A stretch of 55,873 bases of DNA from Methanosphaera stadtmanae (GTDB taxonomy: Archaea > Methanobacteriota > Methanobacteria > Methanobacteriales > Methanobacteriaceae). The translations under genes were made by a program, and so were the position numbers. A model generated the notes under the pieces. That model ran no database searches. It worked only from the letters and a program-made list of their open reading frames with translations, and was not told where the DNA came from. Each line of letters opens with the position of its first letter. The first letter of the stretch is position 1. This document shows positions 36,376 to 45,576 of the stretch, one piece after another. The DNA lies in the NCBI GenBank assembly GCA_015062825.1, contig SUTR01000006.1, forward strand, positions 15,000 to 70,872. The letters are read 5' to 3'.

Positions 36376-36414
36376 AAAAAAAGTATGTGTTTTCCCCTTA
36401 CATATACTTTTTTT
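36376..36414 (+). terminator. Hairpin terminator after the second adhesin gene
   Basis: GTATGTG (36383-36389) and CATATAC (36401-36407) pair with one G-U wobble. The A-run before and T-run after extend the stem, and the right side ends in seven T residues (36408-36414). It lies about 80 bases beyond the adhesin stop and fits termination. Confidence 0.65.
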
Positions 36415-36542
36415 AGAGAAAAACTAATTTTCAGGGGCATCTTAAAAATTATTTCGATTATTGTCTCAAAATAATTGAGTTAAATTTAAATACAATCTTT
36501 TGTAAAGTTATCATTATATAAAATCAATAAGGATGGAATTAT

Positions 36543-36839
36543 ATGATAATAGTAAATGCAATACTTCCTGCAAAAGAAGAAAAAAAAGACGAAATAATTA
36601 CAAAAGCTAAAGACCTAATCACTGCATCACGTACACATGATGGAAACATCAGCTATAATTTAGTAGAAGATGTACTTGATAATTCTTTAACATTTATAGA
36701 AAAATGGGAATCAAAAGAAGCATTAGAAGCCCATATGAAAACAGAAGAATTCATAGCTTTTGGTGAAGCAATAAAAGATGATTTAACTGATGAGTTATCC
36801 ATAACTGTATATGTTGCTGAAGCAGTATCTGGAAACTAA
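36543..36839 (+). CDS. Antibiotic biosynthesis monooxygenase (ABM) domain protein
   Basis: The 98-residue protein is a single ABM domain (dimeric ferredoxin-like fold): MIIVNAILPAKEEKKDEIITKA, then SYNLVEDVLDNSLTFIEKWESKEALEAHMKTEEF, and a last strand ITVYVAEAV. Proteins of this type include quinol monooxygenase YgiN and haem-binding relatives, but many have no known activity. AAGGATGGAATTAT precedes the ATG. It stands alone between the adhesin terminator and its own C-run/T-run terminator. A role in oxidative stress or quinone-like compound turnover is possible; an anaerobic methanogen makes true oxygenase activity doubtful. Confidence 0.85.
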   Translation: MIIVNAILPAKEEKKDEIITKAKDLITASRTHDGNISYNLVEDVLDNSLTFIEKWESKEALEAHMKTEEFIAFGEAIKDDLTDELSITVYVAEAVSGN

Positions 36840-36872
36840 AAAGATACAATTTTAAAAAAAAAATAAATTCTT

Positions 36873-36890
36873 AACCCCCATTTTTTTATT
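36873..36890 (+). terminator. CCCCC plus T-run after the ABM gene
   Basis: AACCCCCATTTTTTTATT lies 34 bases beyond the stop and is among the clearest of the C-run/T-run tracts found behind plus-strand genes in this window. Confidence 0.5.
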
Positions 36891-36946
36891 TAATTAGATT
36901 AAATTTAATAAAACTCTTTTAAAAAAAATATATAAAAAAAGATTAA

Positions 36947-37717
36947 TTATGCAGTATCCTCTAAAAGGATATCCTGCTTAATTTGACGAACCAGTTTTCC
37001 CCTAATTTTACTGTTTTGCTGAGGATCCTCAATGAAAATCTTAATCATCACATCCACACCATATGGAGTTACATCCCGTGGAAGTATGAGATAGGATGGT
37101 TCTTTTAATATTAATGGATTGTCATCCAAAACCTCTTCAATCTCAGCAATTTTCTCTTCAAGATTATATTTATTACTAATATTTATATGGAAAGTCTGTG
37201 GATAACAATCATAACGTGTATGATTAATATAAGATTTAGTGGAAAATAATGTGTTAGGAATAAATATACTTTCTTTCTTATAATATAATTCCACATATTT
37301 AAAATTTATATGAACAACCGTTCCCAATCGTCCATCAATCTCTATTAAATCACCAACACTAAATTTTTTATCAATGAGAATCATCAAACCAGATATAAAA
37401 TTTGATAATGTATCCTTAGCTGCAAGACTTACAGCAACACCCACCAATCCAAAACTAACTATTAATGATTGCAAATTCATTCCAAAAGCATCAAGAACTG
37501 CTAAAAAAATAAGAAAGTATGTTACCGTATGTATAATTGAAGACAATCTTTTCAATGGTTTTCTATCCATAGCAGTCCCATCATCAAACTTCTCAAGATA
37601 TCCTATTAAATAATGCATAATAATCAATAATACAGCTGAAAAGATTATTAAATAAATTATTTTAGATAAATAGGGCATTATAACATTTAATTGTCCAAAT
37701 AAATTAAAGAATTCCAT
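36947..37717 (-). CDS. MscS-family mechanosensitive channel
   Basis: The 256-residue channel has three membrane segments (about 16-40, 60-80 and 82-105). The pore-lining third helix reads LVGVAVSLAAKDTLSNFISGLMI, equivalent to the Gly/Ala-rich TM3 of MscS. It is followed by the beta domain with FSVGDLIEIDGRLGTVVHINF and the C-terminal cytoplasmic part. Such channels open upon membrane tension and protect against osmotic downshock. The length is close to E. coli MscS (286). AGGTGAATACT precedes the ATG. The gene diverges from the U32 gene. Confidence 0.92.
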   Translation of the reverse strand: MEFFNLFGQLNVIMPYLSKIIYLIIFSAVLLIIMHYLIGYLEKFDDGTAMDRKPLKRLSSIIHTVTYFLIFLAVLDAFGMNLQSLIVSFGLVGVAVSLAAKDTLSNFISGLMILIDKKFSVGDLIEIDGRLGTVVHINFKYVELYYKKESIFIPNTLFSTKSYINHTRYDCYPQTFHINISNKYNLEEKIAEIEEVLDDNPLILKEPSYLILPRDVTPYGVDVMIKIFIEDPQQNSKIRGKLVRQIKQDILLEDTA

Positions 37718-37842
37718 ATAGTATTCACCTATTAATTGTTGAAGAATATTGATAATCGAAAATTAAATAAAGATTTGTATAACAAATTACATATATTTAA
37801 ACATAATTAATTCTAATCTAATTAATATGAGGTAATAATAAA

Positions 37843-40392
37843 ATGGTTTTAAGAGAATTATTAGCACCTGCTGGTTCATATGAAATACTAGTTGCTGCAA
37901 TAAATGCGGGAGCAGATGCAGTGTATATCGGCGGACAGAGATATGGTGCAAGAGCATTTGCTCATAACTTTACATCAGAAGAGATTGAAAAGGCTGTAAG
38001 ATATGCTCATTTAAATGGTTCAACAATACATGTAACTGTAAATACATTATTTAACTGTGATGAAATATTAGAAGTACTTAAATATGTGCAATTTCTTTAC
38101 CGTACAGGTGTTGATGCCGTAATTGTACAGGATATAGGATTAATATATCTAATAAATAAATATATTCCAGAAATGGAAATTCATTCATCCACACAGATGA
38201 CCTTGAGAGATTATAATAGCATATTATGGGCTAAAGATGAAGGGATAACAAGAGTAATTTTACCTCGTGAAATGGAAATAAATGAAATTAGAAAGATTAC
38301 CCAAAGATTAGATGATGAAAATATAGATATGGACTTGGAAGCATTTGGTCATGGCTCCCTTTGTTACTGCATATCCGGTGACTGCTATATGTCATCATTT
38401 ATATCAGGACGTAGCGCAAATCGTGGAGCATGTGCACAACCATGCAGATCCAATTATAAATTAAAGTATAATAATCATAGCATAAGCAATGGATGTTTAA
38501 TATCCACACATGATCTTGCAACATATAAGAACATAAAGGCAATATCCGATGCAGGCATATGTTCTCTTAAAATTGAAGGGCGGCTTAAATCAGAGGATTA
38601 TGTTACTACAGTTGTATCATCATATCGTAAGATGATTGATAACATGGACAGTCCTAATCAGGAAGAACTAATTGACGAAGTTGAAAGTCAATTAGATTTG
38701 ACATTTAACAGATATTATACAAATGGTTATATCTTGGAGGATACACCCGGAGAAGTTATGGGTAGGGAAAGCTCATTTCATCAAGGATTATACCTAGGTA
38801 AAATCAAGTCAATAGAAGGAGATCTTGTAGATATTACCTTTGAAAATCCTAAACACCCAACATTAGTCACTGGCGATGGAATCGGCTTTAAGCATAATAA
38901 TCATATTAGAGGAATTTATCTAGATAAGATTATAGAGCAAGATGCCAATCATATCTTAATTGAAACAACACGTGATATTCGTGTAGGTTCACAGGTATAT
39001 ATCAGTTATTCCAAAACATTACATGATAAACAAAAACAGTATTTGGCAGAGAAGATCAAACAACACATACCATTATCATTGGATATCTCATGTAACAAGA
39101 AATTACAGATGACTGTTAATGTCAGCTTCAGAGTAGAAAATAAAGTTATAAGCTTTGGCTACAAATCCAACAGGAAGTTTGAAGAAGCGATAAACAAACC
39201 TGTAACTGAAGAAATGATTATTACACAAATGTCCAAATTAGGTGACACACCATTTACCAAACAAAGTATAAAGGTAACCGATTTTCCAGATAATCTATTC
39301 ATGCCTATAGCCAAGATAAATAATATTAGACGTGCAGTAACAGATATTGCTTCAGAAAAATTATTAGAATATTATATACCTGACCAGACAGATGCAAATA
39401 AGATTAGAAAAACCATCAAAAACCTTGTAAAAGAGGATAAAAACGATACTCATAAAGCCAGAAAGGCAAGCTATGTAGGATTAAATGTTTATGTAGATAA
39501 CCTTGAATTATTAACCGTTGCAAATCGTAATCCCTTAAATAGAATATACTTTGATGCGTCATTTATCTATGACAATACTAAGGATTACTTTGAAAATATA
39601 GAGGATATACTAATAGAAGCATATAACATTGCTATTGACAAAGAGTTAGTATGGGTTATAAGTACATTTACTTCAGATGAAGACATTGAAAAAATTGTGG
39701 AAATAAATGATAATCTTAAAAGCAAGGGCATTAACTTATCCATAATGGGCGATTCACCATCCCTTACAAGAATTTTCCCAGAAAATAATGTGTATGCATC
39801 ACACAATATGAATATCTGGAATAACTATAGTGTTGCAATGCTTAGCAAGAACAATTTTAAGGCATGCACCATATCAAGTGAATTATCTAATGAAGAAATA
39901 AAAGAATTGGTTAGAAAATCCAAACAATATAATACAAAACTTGAATTAATTGTTCAAGGAAATCAGGAGATAATGGTATCTAAAGATGACTTTTCAAACC
40001 TCAATGGAGGATTTGATCTTGATATTGATACTAATGAATATGTGGTTCTTGAAGATAAGGATAATAATAAAAAGTACAAGATACACTTTGATTACAACAA
40101 ACAAAGCCATTTCTTCAATAATGATATGTTGTGTTTAATTGATGAAATTGATGAAATTCGCAATATGGGTATAGAAAATATCACATTAGATTGTAGATTT
40201 ACAACTCCTAAATATACAAGTAAAATAATATCATTATATGTTCAACGTCTTAGAGATGAAAATCCGGAACGAACATATTCAGATAGCATTAAGGAAATTT
40301 CATATTCCAAGATGAATAAGGGTAATTATATTAATAAAAGAGTATTGGAAGATTTGAAAAGTCAAAGAAAAAGAAAAAAGAAAAGACAGTAG
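37843..40392 (+). CDS. U32 family protein, RlhA-like, with DUF3656 region
   Basis: The 849-residue protein has an N-terminal U32 barrel: LLAPAGSYEILVAAINAGADAVYIGG, then HSSTQMTL and the conserved cysteine cluster Cys176, Cys181, Cys197 and Cys201 within the motif GRSANRGACAQPCR, then CSLKIEGRLKSE. A DUF3656-type segment (about 390-510) follows and a long C-terminal part (to a basic KRKKKRQ tail) repeats barrel-like features. U32 plus DUF3656 is the layout of RlhA, which hydroxylates a 23S rRNA cytidine, and related U32 enzymes hydroxylate tRNA; they bind an iron-sulphur cluster. The peptidase name is historical. RNA modification is therefore the preferred role. It ends exactly next to the convergent GNAT-like gene. 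Confidence 0.9.
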   Translation: MVLRELLAPAGSYEILVAAINAGADAVYIGGQRYGARAFAHNFTSEEIEKAVRYAHLNGSTIHVTVNTLFNCDEILEVLKYVQFLYRTGVDAVIVQDIGLIYLINKYIPEMEIHSSTQMTLRDYNSILWAKDEGITRVILPREMEINEIRKITQRLDDENIDMDLEAFGHGSLCYCISGDCYMSSFISGRSANRGACAQPCRSNYKLKYNNHSISNGCLISTHDLATYKNIKAISDAGICSLKIEGRLKSEDYVTTVVSSYRKMIDNMDSPNQEELIDEVESQLDLTFNRYYTNGYILEDTPGEVMGRESSFHQGLYLGKIKSIEGDLVDITFENPKHPTLVTGDGIGFKHNNHIRGIYLDKIIEQDANHILIETTRDIRVGSQVYISYSKTLHDKQKQYLAEKIKQHIPLSLDISCNKKLQMTVNVSFRVENKVISFGYKSNRKFEEAINKPVTEEMIITQMSKLGDTPFTKQSIKVTDFPDNLFMPIAKINNIRRAVTDIASEKLLEYYIPDQTDANKIRKTIKNLVKEDKNDTHKARKASYVGLNVYVDNLELLTVANRNPLNRIYFDASFIYDNTKDYFENIEDILIEAYNIAIDKELVWVISTFTSDEDIEKIVEINDNLKSKGINLSIMGDSPSLTRIFPENNVYASHNMNIWNNYSVAMLSKNNFKACTISSELSNEEIKELVRKSKQYNTKLELIVQGNQEIMVSKDDFSNLNGGFDLDIDTNEYVVLEDKDNNKKYKIHFDYNKQSHFFNNDMLCLIDEIDEIRNMGIENITLDCRFTTPKYTSKIISLYVQRLRDENPERTYSDSIKEISYSKMNKGNYINKRVLEDLKSQRKRKKKRQ

Positions 40393-40857
40393 TCACTTCT
40401 TAACTTCTTTTTCCACTTTTTTAAATAAAGTTACCTGGTTATGCTTAACTGACTTTTTTGCCCTGTAAAAATTATAGCCCCTATTTAAATAGAACATTGA
40501 ATATACTATTGGAGTATCTATTAGAATATAATTAGTATTGTATCTAAACATTTTTACAAATTCTTCCACATCATTTAAGATATTTGTTGCTAAATTATGT
40601 AATCGATACTTCTTAAATATATAAAGATAATTAACTTTTATACATTCATTTTCTTTTGCATTTAATCTGAAAGAGTCTTCTTTTAATGTGAACAATCCAT
40701 ATAATCTTTCTTTGTTTGCTATGAGAAAAATAGCATTATCAACATTTATATTATTGAATTCTTCTTCTGATAGTATATTTTCATCTTTGTTATACTGTTG
40801 ATATTGTCTGTAATTTTTTAGTCTGATTTTTCTGTAAGTGATGATTTTTTCCGACAT
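40393..40857 (-). CDS. GNAT-like acetyltransferase, divergent
   Basis: The 154-residue protein follows the GNAT outline: ITYRKIRLKNYRQYQQY (first strand and helix), a segment with AIFLIANKERLYGLFTL, the acyl-CoA-binding part VNYLYIFKKYRLHNLATNIL (in place of the usual R/Q-x-x-G-x-G/A) and a final YFYLNRGYNFYRA-like strand (here MFYLNRGYNFYRAKK). The missing Gly residues in the CoA loop suggest divergent or lost activity. Substrate unknown. Its stop directly abuts the stop of the convergent U32 gene, with no spacer. No strong ribosome binding site is visible. Confidence 0.65.
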   Translation of the reverse strand: MSEKIITYRKIRLKNYRQYQQYNKDENILSEEEFNNINVDNAIFLIANKERLYGLFTLKEDSFRLNAKENECIKVNYLYIFKKYRLHNLATNILNDVEEFVKMFRYNTNYILIDTPIVYSMFYLNRGYNFYRAKKSVKHNQVTLFKKVEKEVKK

Positions 40858-41079
40858 TTTTTTGTCTATGATAATTATTTTTTAATTATCCTCCTATATT
40901 TTATATAACAATAATAATATTATATTAAACAATGTATAAATATATTATTATATAATTAACTATATGATGAAATATTATTAATATTTTAGTATTTTATCTA
41001 AAAATATAATAATAGAAAAGTTTTTATTAAATACATTAAATAAATATTAAAGTATAAGGTTTAATAAAAAAACCCGAAT

Positions 41080-41094
41080 ACTCATTAAATGAGT
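41080..41094. promoter_or_regulatory. Small palindrome upstream of purA
   Basis: ACTCAT (41080-41085) and ATGAGT (41089-41094) with a three-base spacer form a perfect inverted repeat 40 bases before purA, preceded by CCCG. It may be an operator or a leader hairpin. A short repeat like this can occur by chance. Confidence 0.35.
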
Positions 41095-41134
41095 TTACGA
41101 TTAATTAATTTTTTAAAAGGAGATATGATTTTAT

Positions 41135-42160
41135 ATGACATGTACCATTTTAGTAGGTGGACAATGGGGAGATGAAGGTAAAGGAAAATGTATTACCTAT
41201 TTCTGTACCAAAGACAAACCGGAAATAATTGCAAGAGCAGGAGTAGGACCAAATGCGGGCCACTCAGTGGAATGTAATGGTGAAAAATATGGTTTAAGAT
41301 TAACACCATCTGGTTTCTTCAATACTGACTCAAGATTATTAATCGGTGCAGGAGTACTTGTTAACCCAGATGTATTCAAACATGAACTTGAATACTTAAA
41401 CAAATACAATGTTGATGGAAGAACATTTATAGATGCTAATTGTGCAATAATCACAGAAAAACATACACAAGCAGATAAAGCATCATCATACCTATCCGAA
41501 AAAATTGGAACAACAGGTAGCGGATGTGGACCTGCAAATGCAGATCGTATAAACCGTACAATAGACTATGCAAAAGACATTGAAGGCTTAGAAGAATACA
41601 TAACAGATGTACCATCAGAAGTCAACAAAGCATTAGATGAAGGTAAAGATGTATTCATAGAAGGTTCACAAGGATTTGGATTATCATTATACTATGGAAC
41701 ATACCCATTTGTAACAAGTAAAGATACTTGTGCAAGTACAGCAGCAGCTGATGTAGGAGTTGGACCAACAAGAATCGATGAAGTAGTAGTAATATTCAAA
41801 GCGTATACCACACGTGTAGGAGAAGGACCATTCCCAACAGAAATTACTCCAGAAGAAGCAGAAAAAATGGGAATAGAAGAATACGGTGTTGTCACAGGAC
41901 GTAAAAGAAGAGTTGGATTATTCGACAAAGAATTTGCAAAACGTTCATGTATGATAAATGGAGCAACACAAGTAGCATTAACATGTATTGACAGATTATA
42001 TCCAGAATGTTACCAAGCAAATAAATATGAAGATTTATCCCAAGAAGCAAGAGAATACATTGAGGATATTGAAGAAAGCATAGGAGTACCTATAACCATC
42101 ATATCAACAGGTCCTGATTTAGCTGATACAATAGATTTAAGAGATGAAAAATTAAATTAA
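41135..42160 (+). CDS. purA: Adenylosuccinate synthetase, archaeal short form
   Basis: The 341-residue enzyme joins IMP and aspartate with GTP in AMP synthesis. Signature segments are [14 protein letters not shown] (GTP loop and catalytic Asp), VGPNAGHSV (catalytic His), [38 protein letters not shown] and [11 protein letters not shown]. It lacks about 90 residues relative to bacterial PurA (about 430), as is normal for archaeal members. AAAGGAGAT lies 12 or so bases before the ATG, a slightly long spacing. The gene is monocistronic; a small palindrome precedes it. Downstream is a T-rich tract. Confidence 0.96.
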   Translation: MTCTILVGGQWGDEGKGKCITYFCTKDKPEIIARAGVGPNAGHSVECNGEKYGLRLTPSGFFNTDSRLLIGAGVLVNPDVFKHELEYLNKYNVDGRTFIDANCAIITEKHTQADKASSYLSEKIGTTGSGCGPANADRINRTIDYAKDIEGLEEYITDVPSEVNKALDEGKDVFIEGSQGFGLSLYYGTYPFVTSKDTCASTAAADVGVGPTRIDEVVVIFKAYTTRVGEGPFPTEITPEEAEKMGIEEYGVVTGRKRRVGLFDKEFAKRSCMINGATQVALTCIDRLYPECYQANKYEDLSQEAREYIEDIEESIGVPITIISTGPDLADTIDLRDEKLN

Positions 42161-42352
42161 TCTCCTTTATAATATTTTTTTAAAAAAAAAGTATTTTACA
42201 AATTAATCCAATCTTTTTTTAAATAAAGAACAATTAAACTCCATTAAAAAAAACTAGTTTTAGAAAACATAAAATTAAAAATCATAAAAAGTAAATGTTA
42301 AAATAATTAAATAAAAAAAAGAATTGTTTGGAAATAAACTCCATTAAAGAAT

Positions 42353-43129
42353 TTATTTTGCATCCCTATACATATGTGCAAATTTAGGGTCGTATAATTT
42401 GGATTGCTCTCCACTTTGTTGATCTAATACATCTCCAACAACAATCATAGCTGTTTTTGTAAATCCGGCATCATGGACTTTTTGAGCAATATTAGTTAAA
42501 TCTCCTCTTACAATTTCCTGATCAGGCCATGTTGCCTTTTTAACAACAGCAACTGGTGTTTTTTCATCATATTCCTTAAGTAGTTCATTAACTACATCAT
42601 CAATCATATGTATTCCTAAAAAGACACACATTGTTGCATTATGTTGTGCTAAACTAGCTAATGATTCTTTAGATGGTTTTGGTGTTCTTCCTTCAGGTCT
42701 TGTTATAATAATTGTTTGTGAAACTTCAGGTAGTGTTAATTGTGATTCTAATGCAGCAGCTGTTCCAAATAAACTACTTACTCCTGGAATTATAGTAAAT
42801 TCAATGCCTAATGGTCTAAGTTGATTTATTTGTTCTGCAATAGCACCATATATTGCTGGATCACCAGTATGTACTCTTGCTATAATTTTATTTTCTTCAT
42901 GTGCTGTTTTAATAACATCAATTATTTCATCCAAGTCCATTTCAGCACTATCATAAATTTTTGCATCATCTTTTGCTATGTCTAGTACTGCCGGATTAAC
43001 AAGAGATCCTGCATATATTATTACATCAGAATTTTTTATTGCTTCTGCACCTTTTACTGTGATAAGTTCAGGATCACCAGGTCCTGCACCTACAAATATT
43101 ACTTTTCCTTTATAATCTTCAAAATTCAT
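42353..43129 (-). CDS. cobM: Precorrin-4 C11-methyltransferase (cobM/cbiF)
   Basis: The 258-residue SAM-dependent methyltransferase acts in corrin ring synthesis (cobalt-precorrin-4 to -5 in the anaerobic route). It shows KVIFVGAGPGDPELITVKG at the start, IIYAGSLVNP, ARVHTGDPAIYGAIAEQ, and TIIPGVSSLFGTAAALESQLTLPEVSQT, all typical of CbiF/CobM. Methylotrophic methanogens need corrinoids for methanol:CoM methyltransferase. It stands alone here, so the rest of the pathway is elsewhere. The ribosome binding site is weak (GGCGAT). Confidence 0.94.
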   Translation of the reverse strand: MNFEDYKGKVIFVGAGPGDPELITVKGAEAIKNSDVIIYAGSLVNPAVLDIAKDDAKIYDSAEMDLDEIIDVIKTAHEENKIIARVHTGDPAIYGAIAEQINQLRPLGIEFTIIPGVSSLFGTAAALESQLTLPEVSQTIIITRPEGRTPKPSKESLASLAQHNATMCVFLGIHMIDDVVNELLKEYDEKTPVAVVKKATWPDQEIVRGDLTNIAQKVHDAGFTKTAMIVVGDVLDQQSGEQSKLYDPKFAHMYRDAK

Positions 43130-43258
43130 TTTATCGCCAAAATTTTTTTGTTTACTATTAATTTTATTTTTATTAAGTATATACTTTGTTTTAATAGTAA
43201 TTGATATTAACTTAATATTTTTTTAAATTAAAAAACAGGGAAAACAATTAACTATGTG

Positions 43259-44119
43259 TTATTTTCTTACTCGATTCAATGTATCTGTCAAGATTCCAGA
43301 CAATATTAAGATTACCCCTATAGCAATAATAGTAAAGCCTACAGCCATATAATACATATTATTTCCATATACAGTTATGTTTAAAGCCAATACTATCAGT
43401 ATTCCAAAGAACAATATAATTGATCCACCAATCCCATAAAAATATAATGGCCTATTAAATCTCATTATCTCCAATATTCTCATAAGAACACTTAATCCCT
43501 GTATGATTGGATTTTCAGTTGTAGTTTGTACATCATATCGAACAGTTATCTCTATTTCCATTATTCTTAGATTATGATTTGATGCTTCAATGAGCATATC
43601 ACTTTCTATTCCAAACCCATCAGGATTAAATTCAAAGAAATCAATTGATTTAGATGAAAAAGCTCTAAATCCACTTTGAGTATCTGTTAATTTAACACCA
43701 GAAGCAATATTGGTTGCAGTGTCAAGTACCGTTTGTCCTACACGCCTATAAGTAGGTGTGTTTGTTTCATCACCATTCAAATAACGACTTCCATTTACTA
43801 TGTCAGCATCATCATCCAGGATAGGTTTTATTAAACTTGGGATTTGATCAGGATTGTGTTGTCCATCTGCATCAATTGTTACTATTATATCATGATTTTT
43901 TGCATATTCAAAACCAGTCTTGAGGGCAACACCTTTACCTTTATTTGTATTATGATGCAATACTGTTGCACCTGCTAATTTAGCTACTTCTTGTGTTTTA
44001 TCAGTACTACCATCATCAATTACAATTACTTCATCCGCATATTTAGATGATAATATTATCATACTTGCTATAGCAATTTCCTCATTATATGCTGGTAATA
44101 ACACGGCAATAGTACTCAT
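43259..44119 (-). CDS. Family 2 glycosyltransferase with two membrane segments
   Basis: The 286-residue protein begins with a GT2 domain like dolichol-phosphate mannosyl- or glucosyltransferase: VLLPAYNEE, DEVIVIDDGSTDKT, GKGVALKTGF, ITIDADGQHNPD (DxD region; here VTIDADGQHNP) and DTQSGFRAF. The C-terminus has two membrane spans (about 224-244 and 252-276). It probably attaches a sugar to a lipid carrier at the cytoplasmic face for surface glycans or S-layer-type protein glycosylation. I start at ATG 44119, which has GGAGTG six bases upstream; the GTG nine bases earlier would overlap it. Neighbouring epimerases suggest a glycan locus, but the genes are on different strands. Confidence 0.9.
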   Translation of the reverse strand: MSTIAVLLPAYNEEIAIASMIILSSKYADEVIVIDDGSTDKTQEVAKLAGATVLHHNTNKGKGVALKTGFEYAKNHDIIVTIDADGQHNPDQIPSLIKPILDDDADIVNGSRYLNGDETNTPTYRRVGQTVLDTATNIASGVKLTDTQSGFRAFSSKSIDFFEFNPDGFGIESDMLIEASNHNLRIMEIEITVRYDVQTTTENPIIQGLSVLMRILEIMRFNRPLYFYGIGGSIILFFGILIVLALNITVYGNNMYYMAVGFTIIAIGVILILSGILTDTLNRVRK

Positions 44120-44279
44120 TAAAGACACTCCAAATAAAAGAACAATATAGAAATAATTTATTTATTATATTATTATATTTGTATTCTAAACTATTATAGT
44201 TATTTTAATTTTTATAGTTAACTATTAAGATATAAGAAGTACATAAGTAGTTATAGTAATAATTTGTAGGAATGTAAAT

Positions 44280-45533
44280 ATGAAATGGAAAGATAAAAAT
44301 GTTTTAATTACTGGAGTTAGTGGTTTTGTTGGTTCATACCTAGTCGAAAAATTAGTCGGCGAAGGTGCTAATGTATATGGATTAACAAGAGATAACCTTA
44401 ACAAGAAACTACCCTCTAATTTAACAAAGAAGAATATTGAATTTGATGACATAACATTACTTAATGGTAACTTAAAAGACATAACTTCTCTTGCAAATGC
44501 TATTACCAAGTCAGAACCGGATTATATTTTTCATATGGCTGCACAATCGTTTGTTCCACCATCATTTAAAAATCCTACAAATACTATTCAATTAAATACG
44601 ATGGGTACAAATAATTTACTTGAATCTATGAGAATAAAAGATTCAAATGCAAGAATGATTTTTGCAGGTTCAGGAGAAGAATACGGACTGGTAATCTCAT
44701 CAAAAAGTCAGTATAAACGAGCATTAAAACGTTACAAAACATTACATCCTGATATTCCCAAAGATTTCAAGACAGAACTGCCTGTATCAGAGAATAATCC
44801 ACTTAGACCTATGAATCCTTATGCCGCATCTAAAGTCTGTGCTGATTATCTTACACAGAATTATTATTATTCATTTAATCTTGATACTGTAGTTTCACGT
44901 TCATTTAATCATGAAGGGGCAGGACGTGGAACAATGTTTGTAACAAGTGTTGTAACCAGTCAGGCGATACAACTTAAAATGGGCCTTATTGATTCTATCA
45001 ATATTGGAAATGTAAACGCATTCCGTGATTGGACACATATAAACGATATAATAAATGGATATCTATTATTAGCATCCAAAGCCAAATCAGGTGAAGTTTA
45101 TAATCAGGGTTCCATGAGGACAAATTCAATACTTTCATATATTTTAGTTAGTTTAGAAGAGGCAGGATATACAGTTAAATCAATTGAAACATTTAATGGA
45201 GATAAGAAAATCACAGAACCTACAGTCATCAATAAAGACAAATTCTTTGATATTGCATTTCCAAAGACAAAAATTGATTCCATGATGCTGAATAATGAAG
45301 TGGAATATACAATAAAGGACAAAGGAATTATTGTCAAAACAGATAGTGATGATGTGAAGATAGTATTTAATCCAGAACGATTCAGACCATCAGAAGTACC
45401 AATATTACTATCAGACACATCCAAAATTAAGCAAATTGGAGCAAAGACCGAACATAGCATAACAGACATTATAAAAGATCAATTGGAATACTTTAAAATG
45501 CAAGAAAATAATCAAAAAATAGCAAAAGGGTAA
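44280..45533 (+). CDS. NAD-dependent epimerase/dehydratase, GDP-mannose 4,6-dehydratase-like
   Basis: The 417-residue extended SDR protein has NVLITGVSGFVGSYLVEKL (NAD motif), HMAAQSFVPPSFKNP, FAGSGEEYG, the active-site NPYAASKVCADYL (Tyr-x3-Lys) and SRSFNHEGAGRG, as in GDP-mannose 4,6-dehydratases. A late FNPERFRPSEVPILLSDTSK matches the nucleotide-sugar-binding RPxEV motif of that family. It is longer than usual (about 340-370) because of an insertion around 290-350. Sugar-nucleotide substrate is not certain. It is divergent from the glycosyltransferase gene (160 bases apart). Cytosolic. Confidence 0.88.
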   Translation: MKWKDKNVLITGVSGFVGSYLVEKLVGEGANVYGLTRDNLNKKLPSNLTKKNIEFDDITLLNGNLKDITSLANAITKSEPDYIFHMAAQSFVPPSFKNPTNTIQLNTMGTNNLLESMRIKDSNARMIFAGSGEEYGLVISSKSQYKRALKRYKTLHPDIPKDFKTELPVSENNPLRPMNPYAASKVCADYLTQNYYYSFNLDTVVSRSFNHEGAGRGTMFVTSVVTSQAIQLKMGLIDSINIGNVNAFRDWTHINDIINGYLLLASKAKSGEVYNQGSMRTNSILSYILVSLEEAGYTVKSIETFNGDKKITEPTVINKDKFFDIAFPKTKIDSMMLNNEVEYTIKDKGIIVKTDSDDVKIVFNPERFRPSEVPILLSDTSKIKQIGAKTEHSITDIIKDQLEYFKMQENNQKIAKG

Positions 45534-45576
45534 ATTAATAATTATTAATAAAATTATAAAAAAATTGGATGATGGA

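Noticed and set aside
41060-41134. Possible riboswitch upstream of purA
   Set aside because: Only one short palindrome is present; no match to known purine riboswitch cores, and the space is too small.
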